Notes: a model not told the origin generated them from the letters alone. A stretch of 64,000 nt of DNA from Armigeres subalbatus (GCF_024139115.2 NW_026942781.1:96650-160649), one strand, 5' to 3'; positions 44,701 through 59,300 are shown, numbered from the stretch's first letter. Numbers and translations are program-made.

Positions 44701-46179
44701 ACTATTTGAAGTATTTAAAACGCAAAGTGGTCCTCAGTCACTTGTGCATCCTGCTCAGTCAATGTCGATTTTAAGAGATGTACACCTGGCGATAGAAGGA
44801 CTCTAGAATCAGGAATGGGCTGGGTTTGGTTATAGGTGAGGCGAAGTCCCATAAATTACGAAAAACGCCGGTGAGCTGATTGACGCGATTGGATTAATTC
44901 ATTTGCGACTTACGGTGAAAATATTTGTGTTTTATCAGTTGCAGGGCGCGGTCTGCGTCTATAAGCTATAAGAAAGAAAGTGCATGCATCCAATTAGTGC
45001 TTTTTGTTCTTACATAAAACAGTATCTGAGCAATATCTATCTTATTTTGGAGATAATTCATAATTTGATTTCAATTTCAAGTGTTGATGTTTACACTTTT
45101 ACAAGTATGTAAACATTCGCGAAATAACTGGAATATCTTATTTTGTTTCAGTTCATCACAAATTCTGAGTTTGAACAGATGCAATACGCAATTAGACATC
45201 AATAAATGCTGAATAGACGAGCATAATAAAATGTTTTTGAGCTTCCCAACTAGATATGTCATAAATCAATGATAGTTGATAACAATATCATTCAAAAACA
45301 TATCTACCCTGATTTCCGAAGTTATTGACAGTGACCCGTTCTACCTCGATTTAACTCCTCAATCACTTCCGTTGCCAGTTTACTCTGATGGATGAGGGAT
45401 CAATCGTTTCCTGTTTCTTTTGTGTCCGATGTTTTGGGTTCGTTTCTTCTTCTTCGATTTTTGTAACAATACCTATGCCACTAACTGCAAGTCAAGCTCA
45501 CTGTTTGCAAAGTTTTTGTAATTTTCTCGTCGAAAATGTTGTGCTTCAGAATAGTGAAGCCCTTTTATCGCATCTGGTCTGATACGTGAACATATGTTGT
45601 GATTTCAATCGTAAAAATATGCTGTGAATATTCAATCGATCTTACTATTCAGTTAAATCGAAATAAAGTTAAACGGTGCTTGCTGATAAATTCAGTTAAA
45701 TTTAATTGAATGTTGAATGTTAATTCGTTTGATGGTTAGCTGCAATTTTACACGTCTTGAACATTCAAAACTATTTGCGTGTAGCTCAGGCCACTTTAGT
45801 TCGGCGGCTTTTGACGTTGGACAACGTCTTATCTGAAGGTACTGGTGTCAAATCAAAATTCAAAGTTTAATTTAATTAATTTATTTTTAATTATTATTTA
45901 TTAACAAACTCATATAGTACACAAATAATCACCTACTGATTTTCAAAGCTTTTTGCTACTATGCAACATCTAAACCAATGACTATACAGTAAATAAATTA
46001 TTCAAATTTCTTTTAAAAGTAGACACTTTCACTCCTTTGATTTCGAGGTAGATCATTTCAAATTTGTATGGCTCGTAAACGATAAGATTTTTAAACTATT
46101 TGAAAGGCATCTAAGACGATGAGTAATGAACTTCTTGAAGAGCGCATGTCTGAAGAAATCTCCAAGGTAAATTTTAGGA
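41746..46179. other. Unique, mostly AT-rich region with a GC-rich block at 43270-43760
   Basis: No recognised gene. The GC-rich block carries overlapping open frames on both strands (43459-43809 + and 43427-43663 -) without domains. A donor-like CTCGCTC|GTAAGTGAG lies at about 43450. It might be a promoter with a non-coding exon. 43900-44700 is very AT-rich (ATTAATCAT words); 44700-46179 has nothing I recognise. Confidence 0.4.
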
Positions 46180-47004
46180 TCTTATAATTTTGAATGTTTG
46201 GATACAGATTCTAAGCTTTAAATGACTTGTAAAATCACATCAAGTATTGCCTTTTTATAATTAGATATATGGTCGAACTTTTTCAGATTAAATGCATATC
46301 TGGTGACTGCATTGAACATCTGATGTTTTCTTGAATTTGTCTGATTACAAGGCCAAACAAAATATCTCCATAATCAAACAATGGAACTAAGAGAGACCTA
46401 ACCAATTAACCGATATGTTGGGGAGTACAATGTCTCAGTAAGACAAGCGAATGTAAGGCTTATAAATTTTACTGCAAACGGCATTAACCTGGGATTCCAT
46501 TTAAGTTAATCCATCATTAACCCAAGATTTCTGACTACATTAGAATATTCAATGATATCGTTACCCTCTTATTGATGGCACATTACAAGAACGCACGTTT
46601 AGTGTGAAAAATAATCGTTTGAAGATTTTCTCCGTTGAGTATCAGTCCGTTATTCTCGCACCTAGCAAGATACTCTGAATGTCAGAATTAATTCGATTTA
46701 CCATTTCAGATATTGTATCAGGCACTCCTGATATGTATAATTGACGATCGTCTGCTAGATGAAATCTACAATGACAGATTTAAAGGTAGATCATTGATGT
46801 ACATCGAGAAAAGTAACGGTCCAAGAATTGAACCTTGGCACCCATGGGACAGGAATCAGTTCGGATTGTTGGTTGTTGAAATCAACTATTGCATTCGGTC
46901 GGATAGATACGACTTAATTAATTTTATGGAAATGATCTAAGTAAATTATACTTCAACTTGTTACACAACTGTCTATGATCAATAGAATCGAATGCTTTAC
47001 TGTT
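46180..47004 (-). mobile_element. Reverse transcriptase C-terminal half (CR1/Jockey group), - strand, decayed
   Basis: From 47004 leftwards the - strand reads NSKAFDSIDHRQLCNKLKYN, then in shifted frames YLSDRMQ, QGSILGPLLFSMYINDLP, CRFHLADDRQLYISGVPDT (a remnant of the YADD box) and NRINSDIQSI. At least two frameshifts and several stops are present. The recognisable homology begins at the residue where the + strand half at 39240-39676 ends. The remnant lies only 37 bp from the projectin exon at 47042. Confidence 0.82.
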
Positions 47005-47041
47005 AACCCTTTCTTCTAACCCCTGAACGAAACGTAAACAG

Positions 47042-47344
47042 ATCCTCCAGAAGCACCAGGCAAACCGGCCGTCGATGACTACGGCGTGGACTTTGTCGAA
47101 CTCAAGTGGGCGGCTCCGGAGAAGGACGGCGGACGGCCCATCACGCACTACATTATCGAGTGCAAGAACAAGTTCATGACGGACTGGGGCGAGTGTGCGA
47201 AAACCTCTACTCCCGACACCGTCTTCAAGGTTCACGGCCTGAAGGAGAAGGTGGTCTACCAGTTCCGTGTCCGCGCGGTCAACAAGGGTGGCACTTCCAA
47301 GCCTTCCGAGCCAAGCGAGAACCACACCGTCAAACACAAGAACC
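47042..47344 (+). CDS. bt: Projectin exon a: one Fn III domain
   Basis: This is the first visible exon. The acceptor AG is at 47040-47041 and the donor GTAAGT starts at 47345. The first codon is split, with one base supplied by an unseen upstream exon, which would give Asp-Pro-Pro at the usual Fn start. The domain has the typical Fn core (LKWAAPEKDGGRPITHY) and the YQFRVRAVNKGG F/G-strand region. In the repeat it is the second Fn of a pair, because an Ig follows in the next exon. A branch-point-like TTCTAAC lies at 47014-47020. The pyrimidine tract next to the AG is weak. Confidence 0.93.
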
Positions 47345-50300
47345 GTAAGTCAGGGGGGAATTTTGTGTCGAACTGTCCAATTTGTACCTTTAGTATTAAG
47401 CTGTCAATATCAGTCAATCGGGTTTTGCTTTGATAAACGAATCCACGTAAGTAGCATTGATGGAATAAACAAAACGGTTCTAAAGTTTTGCCGCGAAAGA
47501 GTGTCGTGAAATGGGTGGTGCCGTATTCTAAATCGTTGACTTGTTCCACAGTGAAACCTCGCATCGATCGAACCAACCTGAAGAACCTCACCATCAAGGC
47601 GGGCAAGTCTATGAGCTGGGAGGCAGACGTCAAGGGTGAGCCCGAACCGGAGATCATCTGGAGCTGGCGTGATAACATTCCGCTTACTGTGAGCGAGAAC
47701 ATCAAGGTGGAGTCGGCCAACTACCACACCAAGTTCTCGATCAAGGAAGCAAAGCGTGCCGACACTGGCAAGTACAAAGTTTTGGCTCAGAACGCCTCCG
47801 GTAAGGATGAGGTAGAGATAGAGCTGGTGGTCTTGGGTGCTCCTGGCAAGTGCCAGGGCAAGCTCGAGATTTCCAACGTTACCAAGAAGGGTCTGAAGCT
47901 GAAATGGAAGAAACCGCTGGACGACGGTGGTTGCCCAATCAAGGAGTACAAGATCGAGAAGTTGAAGAACCGCAATGGCAAGTGGGTGCGCTGCGGTACG
48001 GTCAAGGGTGGACCGGAAATTCTCGAAGCCGATATTACCGGTCTGGATGAGGGAGCCACGTACAAGTTCCGTGTGTTCGGTGTGAACGACGAAGGTGAAT
48101 CCGAACCACTGGAATCGGACGAGGTCGTTGCCAAGAATCCATTCGACGAACCATGGAAACCGGGTCAACCGGAGATTGTGGACTTCGATAACAAATCCGT
48201 GAAGCTGAAGTGGGCACCTCCGAAGTCCGATGGTGGTGCTCCAATTGTTCAATACATCGTTCAGAAGAAGGAACGCTTCAAGGATTGGGAGGATGTCAAG
48301 GAAGTTCCCGGACATGAGACAACGGCTACGGTTGAGGATTTGAAGGAGAACACCGAGCTCCAGTTCCGTATCGTTGCGGTCAACAAGGCTGGACGTTCTC
48401 CCGAATCGGATCCAACGGCCACCCACAAGGTCAAGCACCGTTCGTGTAAGTATTTATTTTATTTACAGGTGTCCTCGGAAGGTTTTCATCACACTAATTT
48501 TCATCACTAGTGAAACCACGTATCGATCGCACAAACTTGAAACCGATTGTGGTCCGTGGAGGCAAGATGGTTCACTACGACGTCAATGTGAAAGGTGAGC
48601 CAGAGCCTGAGATCACTTGGGTGCTCAAGGAGAAGCCAATCCTTGGTGACGACCATTACGAAATCATCAACAAGGACTACAACACCAAGTTCACCATCAA
48701 GGACAGCATGCGTAAGCATAGTGGCGTGTACGAGATCATCGCGAAGAACGAGCACGGTATGGACAAGGAGAAGGTCGAAATCACAGTACTTTCCAGTCCG
48801 GGTAGACCGAAGGGACCTCTGGAGGTGAAGAACGTCACCAAGGACGGATGCAAACTCAAGTGGAAGAAACCGGACGACGACGGTGGCAAACCAATCACCG
48901 CGTATCAGTTGGAGAAGTTCGATCAAAAGGTTGGTCGCTGGGTCCCGATCGGAAAGGCTCCGGGAGATGCCGAAGAGTTTGATGTGACCGGACTGCAGGA
49001 AGGACAGCACTACAAGTTCCGCGTCAAGGCCATCAACGATGAAGGCGAATCCGAGCCGCTGGAAACTGAGGAATACACGGTGGCGAAGAATCCGTTCGAT
49101 AAGCCGAAAGCTCCCACCGATGTGGTTATCAACGATTGGGATAACTCCAGTGTTGTGCTTCAATGGAAACGCCCTATCTCGGATGGCGGTGCTCCCATCA
49201 GTGGATACTTCATTGAGAAGAAGGAGCGTGGTGATACCAAATGGGAGCCGGCTCTGACGACTTACAGTCCGGAGTGTCAAGCCAAGGTTACTGATCTGCC
49301 GGAGAAGCGTACTTATCAGTTCCGCGTCAGTGCCATCAATAAGGCTGGTACTGGTGAGGCGTCTGATCCAACTGGTTTCCATACTGTAAAGCACCGTTAC
49401 CGTGAGTATAAATCTGAATACAATTTCTTTTTACTTTTTATATTTTTCAATAAAGAGATATTAATATCAGTCTACTATTTACTGAACTCGTTAGACTTAG
49501 ATCTTTGTTTGTGTGGTTCGAACCAATCGGTTCTGGTGTAACCTTCAACCGATTGCGTTGGATCGACATATTTGTATTCTAATTTCTCTTTTATTGTTTA
49601 GTGCGCCCACGCATCGATCGTACGAACCTCACGCCAATCACCGTCAAGGCTGGATTGTCGGTACAGTTCGACATCGACATCGAGGGTGAGCCTGCCCCGA
49701 CCGTCAAATGGTTCCACGGAGACAAGGAAGTCGTCACCGATGCGGATTACAAGATCGACAACATCGATTACAATACCAAATTTTTCATTGTACGCGGTCG
49801 CCGAAATCTGACTGGCAAGTATACGATAGTGGCCACCAACTCGCAGGGTGAGGACCGTGCTGAAGTGGAGATTACAATTCTTAGCAAACCGGGAACACCC
49901 GAAGGGCCACTGGAAGCCACGGACGTTCACAAGCATGGCTGCAAGCTCAAGTGGAAGCCTCCACTGGACGACGGTGGTATGCCGATCGAGGGCTACGAAA
50001 TCGAGAAGCTGGACCCACTGACGGGACAATGGATTCCTTGTGGCCAGAGCAGTACCCCGGAGGCAAACATTTCCGGCTTGCAGGAAGGCAAGCAGTACAA
50101 GTTCCGGGTTAAAGCGTTCAACAAAGAAGGTGACAGTGAGCCTCTGGAGATGGAGACCGTGGTGATTGCCAAGGATCCATTCAGCGAGCCAAGTAAGCCG
50201 GGCCGTCCTACGCCTACTGACTGGGGTAAAGACTTTGTCGATTTGGAGTGGACCAAACCGAAGTCAGATGGTGGCGCTCCGATCACGGAGTACATCATCC

Positions 50301-53300
50301 AAAAGCGTGACAAGTCGAGCCGTAAGTGGCAGGACGCAGCTACCGTTAGCGGTGATCGAACTCGTGGCACTGTTGAAGATGTTGAAGAGGGCCACGAGTA
50401 CGAGTTCCGGGTGGTTGCAGTCAACAAAGCTGGACCCTCAGAACCGAGCGATATCTCCGATAGCGTGGTTGCTAAGCCGCGCAACTTGGCTCCAAGAATC
50501 GATCGCAAGAATCTGGACAAGAAGCTCCTCCGCAGCGGCCAGCTTCTGAACGTGGAAGCGGACGTCACTGGTGAACCAGCACCAACGATCACGTGGGAGC
50601 TCAAGGGCAAGCCCATCACCGGAAAGGAGGAAGAACGCATCCGGCTAGATAACGAAGACTACAAGACTAACTTGATTATTAGAAACTTGAAACGTTCCGA
50701 TTCAGGCATTTATAAAGTTACTGCTAAGAACAAAAATGGCACAGACACTGTTGAGATGGAATTGGTGGTGCTGGCAAAACCTTCGAAGTGTACGGGCCCA
50801 CTGAAGGTGTCGGATGTCACGGCAGAGACCTGCAAACTGTCTTGGCTGCCACCTGAAGATGATGGCGGTGAGCCAATCCAGGCCTACATCGTCGAACGCA
50901 TGGATGTCGACAGTGGCCGGTGGATCCAGGTTTGTGAGTCTCGATTCCCTGAGGCAGATGTTAGCGGACTGCAAGAAGGCAAGGACTACATGTTCCGCGT
51001 GAAGGCTGTCAACAGCGAGGGTGAATCCGAACCATTGGAAACCGATACCAGCACCCGTGCTAAGAATCCGTATGACCCACCAAGCGCCCCTGGAAAACCA
51101 AAGGCCACCGATTGGTCAAGAAAGCACGTCCTTCTGGAATGGGCTGAACCAGAAAGCGATGGAGGTGCTCCCATCACAAAGTACATTATCGAGAAGAAGG
51201 ACGTTAACAGTACCAAATGGCAGAAGGCCATGGAAACCGATGGACCAGTCGCCAAGGCCAAGGTTCAGGATCTGTTTGAAGGCACCACTTATCAGTTCCG
51301 TGTGAAGGCCGTCAACAAAGGCGGACAAAGTCCGTACTCACCTTTGTCGGATCCAGTTCTGGTGAAGGATCGCTTTGCTCCACCAAGAATCGATCGTTCT
51401 ACGCTCAAGAACATGACACTGAAGGGAGGTCAATCACTGCGTCTTGATTGTAAGATTAGTGGTGAACCAGCCCCGACCAAGTACTGGTTGCTGAACAAGG
51501 CTCGTGTCGAGAAGGACAACGCTGAAGTCCGGGTTGAATTTGAAGACTACCGCGCCAAGCTGACGATCGGAGCCGTAACTCGTGCACACAACGGCACCTA
51601 CGAGATCAAGGCTGAGAACTCATCCGGCTTCGACGAGCATCAGTTCACCGTTACTGTGTTGGACAAACCAACCGCTCCCGAAGGACCTCTCAAGGTTTCC
51701 AACGTTCACAAGGAAGGCTGTTCGCTCAAATGGAACCCACCACTAGACGACGGCGGAGTGCCAATCGATCACTACAACGTGGAGAAGTTCGATAAGGAAA
51801 CCGGACGATGGGTTCCTGTCGGACGCACTCCCGACACTCATATGGACGTCACCAACCTGGAACCAGGACAAGAATACTTGTTCCGAGTGTCCGCCGTTAA
51901 CGATGAAGGCGTCTCGGAGCCACTGTCCACGGAACAGTTCATGGTGGCCAAGAATCCCTTCGACGAACCTGGAAAACCAGGCACACCGGAAGCCTACGAT
52001 TGGGACCGCAACTTTATCGAACTCCGCTGGACTCCGCCGGTATGCGATGGTGGCTCTCCGATCACCAAATACATCGTGGAGAAACGCGAGCACGGAACCA
52101 TCAAGTGGATTAGGGCTGCCGAAGTCATTGGCAACAAGTGCGAAGCCAAGGTTACGGAGCTGAACGAAGGCGAGGTGTACGAGTTCAAGGTTCGCGCCGT
52201 CAATGAGGCTGGTCCCGGCGTTTGGAGCGACCACAGCAAACCGATCACTGCCAAACCAAGGAAGCGTAAGTATTATGGTTCGGACTCTTAGAACAGTCTG
52301 TCATTGTTTTTCATATCTTTTTGAACAGTGCCTCCGAAGATCGATCGTCGCAACTTGAAGAACCTCAGCGTGGCTATCGGCGAGCCGTTCGGCTTTGATG
52401 TCAAAATTTCCGGTGAGCCCGCACCAGATGTGGACTGGACGATCAATGATCGCATGGTCACAGTTACGACCACGCGTACCATTGACAACGTGCCGTACAA
52501 CAGCAAGTTTGCCAACTCGAATCCGGATCGTCGTGACTCTGGCAAATACATAATTAAGGCAACCAATAAGTTCGGTACCGATCAAGTGGAAATTACGGTG
52601 ACTGTGAGATGTGAGTATTTTTTTTTTACTATTCCGCTGTTTAATAATTGATTGTAACTCTGTGAATTGAAATTCCGCAGCCAAACCAAGTGCACCGGAA
52701 GGCCCACTGGAGGTTAAGGATATGACAAAGGACAGCTGCAGACTGGAGTGGCAGAAACCGAAGGACGATGGTGGTGTTCCGATCGATCACTACGTAATCG
52801 AGAAGTTCGATCCGGACAACGGTATCTGGATGACGGCCGGCAAGGTTGAGTGGCCTTTCACTGAGTTCCCGGTTGAGGGTCTGGTTCCTGGCCATCGCTA
52901 CAAATTCCGTGTCAAGGCCGTCAACGCCGAAGGTGAATCCGACCCGTTGGAGTCGGCTGGAACCTATTTGGCGAAGGATAGCTTCTGTAAGTTTAATTTT
53001 TGTGCTTTCAAGGCGGAGATATTGATGATATGATTTCATTGCAGCCGTTCCCGATACGCCCAGCGCTCCGACGGTCGTTGATTGGTCTGAGAACCACGCC
53101 GTACTCAAGTGGCCAGAACCAGACAATGGTGGCAGTCCGATTACCGGATATATCATCGAAAAGAAGGACAAGTACAGCCCAATCTGGGAGAAAGCCTGCG
53201 AAACCACTTCTTCAACCCCAACCGCTACCGTCGGAGGATTGGTTGAAGGAAACGAATACCAGTTCCGTGTCATTGCAGTCAATAAGGCAGGACACTCGGA

Positions 53301-56300
53301 TCCATCGGATGCCAGTCGCACGTTCATCGCCAAACCACGGTTCGCTCCACCGAAGATTGACCGCAGAACGATTCGGGATATTTCCATATCCGCTGGATCG
53401 ATGCTCAAGTTTGACGTCCATGTGTCCGGTGAGCCAGCACCCAAGTGTGAATGGCGCATCAACAAAGCAACCGTTTCCAGTGATAGACGTCTCGAGATCC
53501 TCAATACGGATTACAATTCCAAATTTATTCTGCGCCCAGCCAACCGCAATGATTCTGGAGATTACGAAATCACTGCCACCAATTCTTCCGGACGCGATCA
53601 GGTTTGTGTCCAAGTGGTTGTTACTGACAAGCCAGGCACTCCCGAGGGTCCCCTCCAAGTATCGGACGTCACAAAGGAGTCCTGCAAGTTGAAATGGAAG
53701 CGACCACGCGACGATGGTGGTTGCGACATTGAATACTACCAGATCGAACGTTTCGATGAGGACGCGAACGCATGGGTTCCACATGCTCGTAGCGTAGAAA
53801 CCAATGCTGACATCAGTGGACTGCAAAATGGAAAGAAATACAAGTTCCGTGTCAGTGCAATCAACGCTGAAGGAGAATCCAAGCCTTTGGAACAAGTTGG
53901 AGACTTCATTGCGAAGAATCCGTTCGACGAACCATCGCCTCCACAGAACTGCAAAGCAACCGATTGGGGTCCAGACTTTGTCAAACTGGCCTGGTTGCCG
54001 CCGGTCAGTGACGGTGGATCTCCGATCACCGGCTATGTCGTTGAAGTTAAGGACAAGTACGGAGAGTGGGAAAAGAAGATGCAAGTTCCTGCCGATGCTA
54101 CCAATGCTGATGTTCCGGATCTGATGGAAGGACAGAAATACGAATTCCGTGTTCGTGCTGTCAACAAAGCTGGTCCAGGTGATCCAAGCAACGCCACTCC
54201 GCCAATCATCTGCAAACCGAAGAATCAACCACCGAAGATCGACCGTACCAACCTGATCGATGTACGTATCAAGGCGGGTAATAATGTGGTGTTCGACGTC
54301 AAGGTTACTGGAGAGCCTGTGCCGACGACTAGATGGTTGCTAAACAAACGCGAATTGAAACAGAACGAACGCTTCAAGATTCAGGACTACGAATACAACA
54401 CCAAGATAACCATTCGTTCGGCCACACGTGGCGAGTCAGGAACCTACACGATTGAGGCTGAAAATGAAAATGGCAAAGATACGGCCAATGTGTTCGTCAC
54501 TGTTTTGGACGTTCCGAGCCCACCAGGAGGACCACTCAAGGTACAGGAGATTACTGCCAATGGAGCAATCCTGGAATGGCGTGCTCCGGAGGACGACGGT
54601 GGTCTACCGATCGATAACTATATCGTCGAAAAGCTGGACGAAGCTAAGGGAACTTGGGTGTACGCTGGTGACTCGGGCAGCAACAAGTGCAAGGCGGAAA
54701 TCGACGGTCTCATCGAAGGACACTCGTACAAGTTCCGCGTCCGAGCCCAGAACAAAATGGGCAAATCCGAGCCACTGTCGATGGCCAATGCCGTGGTCGC
54801 AAAGAATCCATTCCGTGCTCCACAGCGTCCAGAGGACCTCGTCATCACGGACTACGACAAGGATTACGTCGAACTGGAATGGAAGGCACCGGAAAACGAC
54901 GGAGGAGCTCCGATCACCGGCTACGTGGTTGAGAAGCTGAGCAAGTACTCGGGAGATTGGGAAAAGTGCGCTGAAGTTGACGGTGACGCCGTCACGGCAA
55001 AGGTTCCCGATCTTATCGAAGGAACCGCCTATCAATTCCGTGTTAAGGCGATCAACCGTGCTGGAGAAGGAGAAGCAAGTAAGCCGACAGACTCACATAT
55101 CGCCCGCAGCAAGAACCAACCGCCGAAGATCGATCGTTACTCTCTTAACAATGTTAAAATCCGAGCGGGACTCACGTTCGAATTCGATGTTCCGGTTCAG
55201 GGTGAACCAGTCCCTGCTAAGGAATGGACCCACAAGGACAATATGATCATCAACACGGATCGCATTAAGGTCGTTTACGAAGACTACAAAACCAAGCTGC
55301 GTGTTATGGATGTCAAGCGAGCCGACAGTGGAGTCTACACACTCACCGCCAAGAACAAGAACGGTATTGACATTGCTGATGTGAATGTGGTTGTGTTGGA
55401 CGTCCCGGCCCCACCAGAGGGCCCCATTCGTCACGAAAACCTGTCGAAGACTGGAGTCACGCTTATGTGGCGTCCACCGAAAGACGATGGTGGTTCGGAA
55501 ATTCTGCATTATGTCGTTGAAAAGTTGGACACTGATCAACTGCGTTGGATTCCGGTTGGAGAAACGATTTCCACCAAGATCCGTCCGGACAATTTGATCG
55601 AGGGTCACTCGTACCAGTTCCGTGTACGCGCCGTTAACAAACAGGGTGAATCTATTCCTTTGACCACTTCTCAACCGATCACAGCCAAGGATCCGTACGC
55701 CAAACCAGACAAACCTGGCAAACCGGTGGTTGTGGATTGGAGCGATAACTACGTAAGCTTGGAATGGAGCATACCCAAGAAGGACGGTGGAGCTCCGATC
55801 ACAAGCTACGTCGTGGAGAAGAAGCCTCGCTATGGTGACTGGAAATTCGCTGGAGAGTTCACTGAGCTGTTCAAGCCATCTGCCAAGATTACCGATTTGG
55901 TCAAGGACGAGGAGTACGAGTTCCGTATTTGCGCGGTCAACAAGGCTGGTGTCAGCGATCCTAGCGAATCATCGGATCCAGTGGTCTGCAAGTCTCGCTT
56001 CGTACCACCGCACTTCGATAAGAATGCTCTGAAGGATCTGATCGTTCCGGTGGGTAAGAAGATCGCTTACAACGTAACGGTTGAAGCCTCACCGAATGTG
56101 ACGGCCGTTTGGAAGCGCGATGGTGTCGTGATTCCAGAATCGCAGAGAGTTATCCGCGAAGCGTACAACAATGAGGTTTCCTTGGAAATTCCATTCTCCA
56201 TCCGTGAAGACTGCGGTATGTACACGCTGATTGTGAAGAACGAATGTGGTGAGTACTCGGCTTCAGGACATGTGACCGTTTTGGATAAGCCATCGCCACC

Positions 56301-59300
56301 GGAAGGACCACTCAGAATTACCAACATCACTACCGAAGGATGCCATCTGGAATGGAAGCTGCCCAAGGACGATGGTGGCAGCCCAATCACGCACTACGTT
56401 ATCGAAAAGATGGACATGTCCCGTGGCACTTGGTCTGCTGCCGGTATGAGCACCTCGCTGGTGAACGAAATTTCTCGATTGATTCACAACAAGCGTTACT
56501 CGTTCAGAGTTAAGGCCGTGAACGAAATTGGTGAATCGGAACCTTTGGATTCGTCCAATCCAATTGTGGCGAAGAATGACTTCGAAGAGCCATCACAACC
56601 ACCAAAACCACAGGTTGTCGATTGGGATGCCAATTCGGTCAGCTTGGAATGGAATGCACCCAAGTCCGATGGCGGTGCTCCAATCACCGAATACATTGTG
56701 CAGAAGAAGGAGAAGGACAGTCCATACTGGAGTACCGCTGGACGTGTGCCCGGAATTCAGCGCAATCTCAAGGTTCCAGATCTGGCCACCGAAACCGAAT
56801 GGGAGTTCCGTGTCATTGCTGTTAACGCCGCTGGAGAATCCGAACCATCGGATGCCTCGGATGCTGTGCTTACGCGATCGCGCTTCATTGCCCCCAAGAT
56901 CGTTACTCCTCTGCGAGATATGGTCGTCAAGGCTGGTCTAATCTTCCACTTGGATGTGACCTTCACGGGAGAACCGGCACCGGAAGTTGTTTGGACGTTG
57001 AACGGAAAGCCTGTTGAAAGTGACAAGCGCACGACGATGACCGCCGTTGGACACCACACCATTGTGCATACCGTGAACTGCAATCGCGGCGATTCTGGGG
57101 AATACAAGCTGAAGATCAGTAACTCGAGCGGAACCGACGAAGGAAGTCTGCGCCTGACTGTGCTGGACCGTCCAGATCCACCAGAGGGTCCTATGAACTA
57201 CGAGGAAATCACGGAGAAGAGTGTTACGATCTCTTGGAAACCTCCCAAGGACAATGGTGGTTCGGAAATCACTGGATATGTGGTGGAAAAGAAGGATCTT
57301 ACCCATGGAGGAGGATGGGTACCGGCTGTGGCCTATGTCAGTCCAAAGTACACCCACACTGTTGTGCCTCGCCTCAACAAGGGCAACAAGTACGAGTTCC
57401 GTGTTATGGCCGAGAACCTTCAGGGACGCTCGGATGGTTTGATGAGCAAGCACCCAGTTGTAGCCAAGGATCAGTTCGTCGCTCCTGGACCTCCCACGAA
57501 ACCGGATATCACAGATAGCAATTATGACTTTGTCACGCTCAGTTGGAAGCCTCCAATCAGTGATGGCGGTTCAAGAATCAGTGGATACAACATTGAACGA
57601 CGAGATACGGCTACTGGAAGATGGATTCAGGCCAACAAGTACCCGGTTCCGAACATCGAATTCACAGATACAGGAGTCATCAAGGGCCATCAGTACGACT
57701 ATCGTGTTTCGGCCGTCAATGCTGCTGGACAGGGTCAACCTAGCGATCCATCAAGCAAGTGCTGGGCCAGACCAATGCAACAGGCTCCCAAACTCAATCT
57801 TGACAGTTTTGGCAAACGTACGATCAAGGTGCGTGCTGGAGAACCAATCATCATCACAATTCCGTTGGTTGGCGCTCCGATTCCGACTGTCGAATGGTTC
57901 CGTAATGGAGTTAAAGTACCGGAAACGTCTCGCACTACCATCGATACCAACAGCGAACAGACCGTGTTCCGTGTCGAGAAGAGTGAACGCAAGGATTCGG
58001 ACACCTACAAGATCAAGGCGTCGAACCAATACGGAGAAGATACCCGCGAGTTTGAAGTCATCGTCGTCGATCGTCCACAACCACCACGAAATGTGTTCGC
58101 CTTGGAAACCACCCAAGACACCGTTACCCTCAACTGGGATCCACCAAAGGACGACGGTGGCTCGGATATCACCGGATACAGTATCGAGTACAAAGAATTC
58201 CCATCCGATAACTGGAAGATGGTCTACGGTACTGTTCCTCGATGTGCGCATACTATCAAGCATCTGACCGAGAACCATGAGTACATCTTCCGTGTCCGTG
58301 CCGAGAACATTTACGGAGCATCGGATCCAACCGAAAGCAAAACCATTTCGCCGAAGAGCCCTGACCCACCACAGGCCGTCGATAAACCAGCGATCGAAGA
58401 TTACACTCCGAGCTCGTGTACTATTTCTTGGAAGCCTCCGCGAGTGCAAACTCGCCCTGTCGTTGGCTACATCGTCGAGAAACGTGAACGTGGTACTGGC
58501 GATTGGGTGCAGGTTAACAACTACCCAACTGTCAACACTACTTATACCATCCCGGATCTGATGGAAGGCTTCCGCTACGAATTCCGTGTGAAGTCCGTCA
58601 ACGACGTTGGAGTCAGCAAACCAAGTGAACCGACCGATCCAATCACCGCCCAATACCAACGCAAACGGCCGAATCAACCCGATCCACCGTCGATCGATAA
58701 GATCTCCCGCAACAATGTCACCCTGTCGTGGCGTACGCTACGTAAGGATGCCAAGGAAAAGATCAAGGGCTATTTAATCCAGTATCGTGTCAAGGATGAA
58801 GAAAACTGGAAGGACTCCAACAGCTTGGCTGATTTGTGCAGCGACCAATCGTACCGCGTCGAAAACTTGGAAGAGAACAAGGAATACCAGTTCCGATTGA
58901 TTGCCGTCAACGATATCGGTTCGTCAGATCCATCGCGTCCAAGTATCTCGGTCACTCTACAGGAACAGCCCAACAAACCAATGATGGACCTGCGCAACGT
59001 TCGGGACATTACAGTCCGTGCAGGAGAAGACTTCAACATTCATATCCCGTACACGGCTTTCCCGAAACCGGTCGCCACTTGGTTCGCCAACGACGACCAG
59101 CTGGATGACTCCGATTCTCGTGTCCATCAACAACTTACCGATGAAGCCGCTATCATGGTCGTCACCAACAGCAAACGCTCCGATTCTAAGCAGTACCGTC
59201 TGATGCTCAAGAATCCATCTGGCTACGACATCGGAACTTGCAACGTCAAGGTTCTGGACAAACCATCCAAACCGGAAAACATTGCCGTCGAATCGTACGG

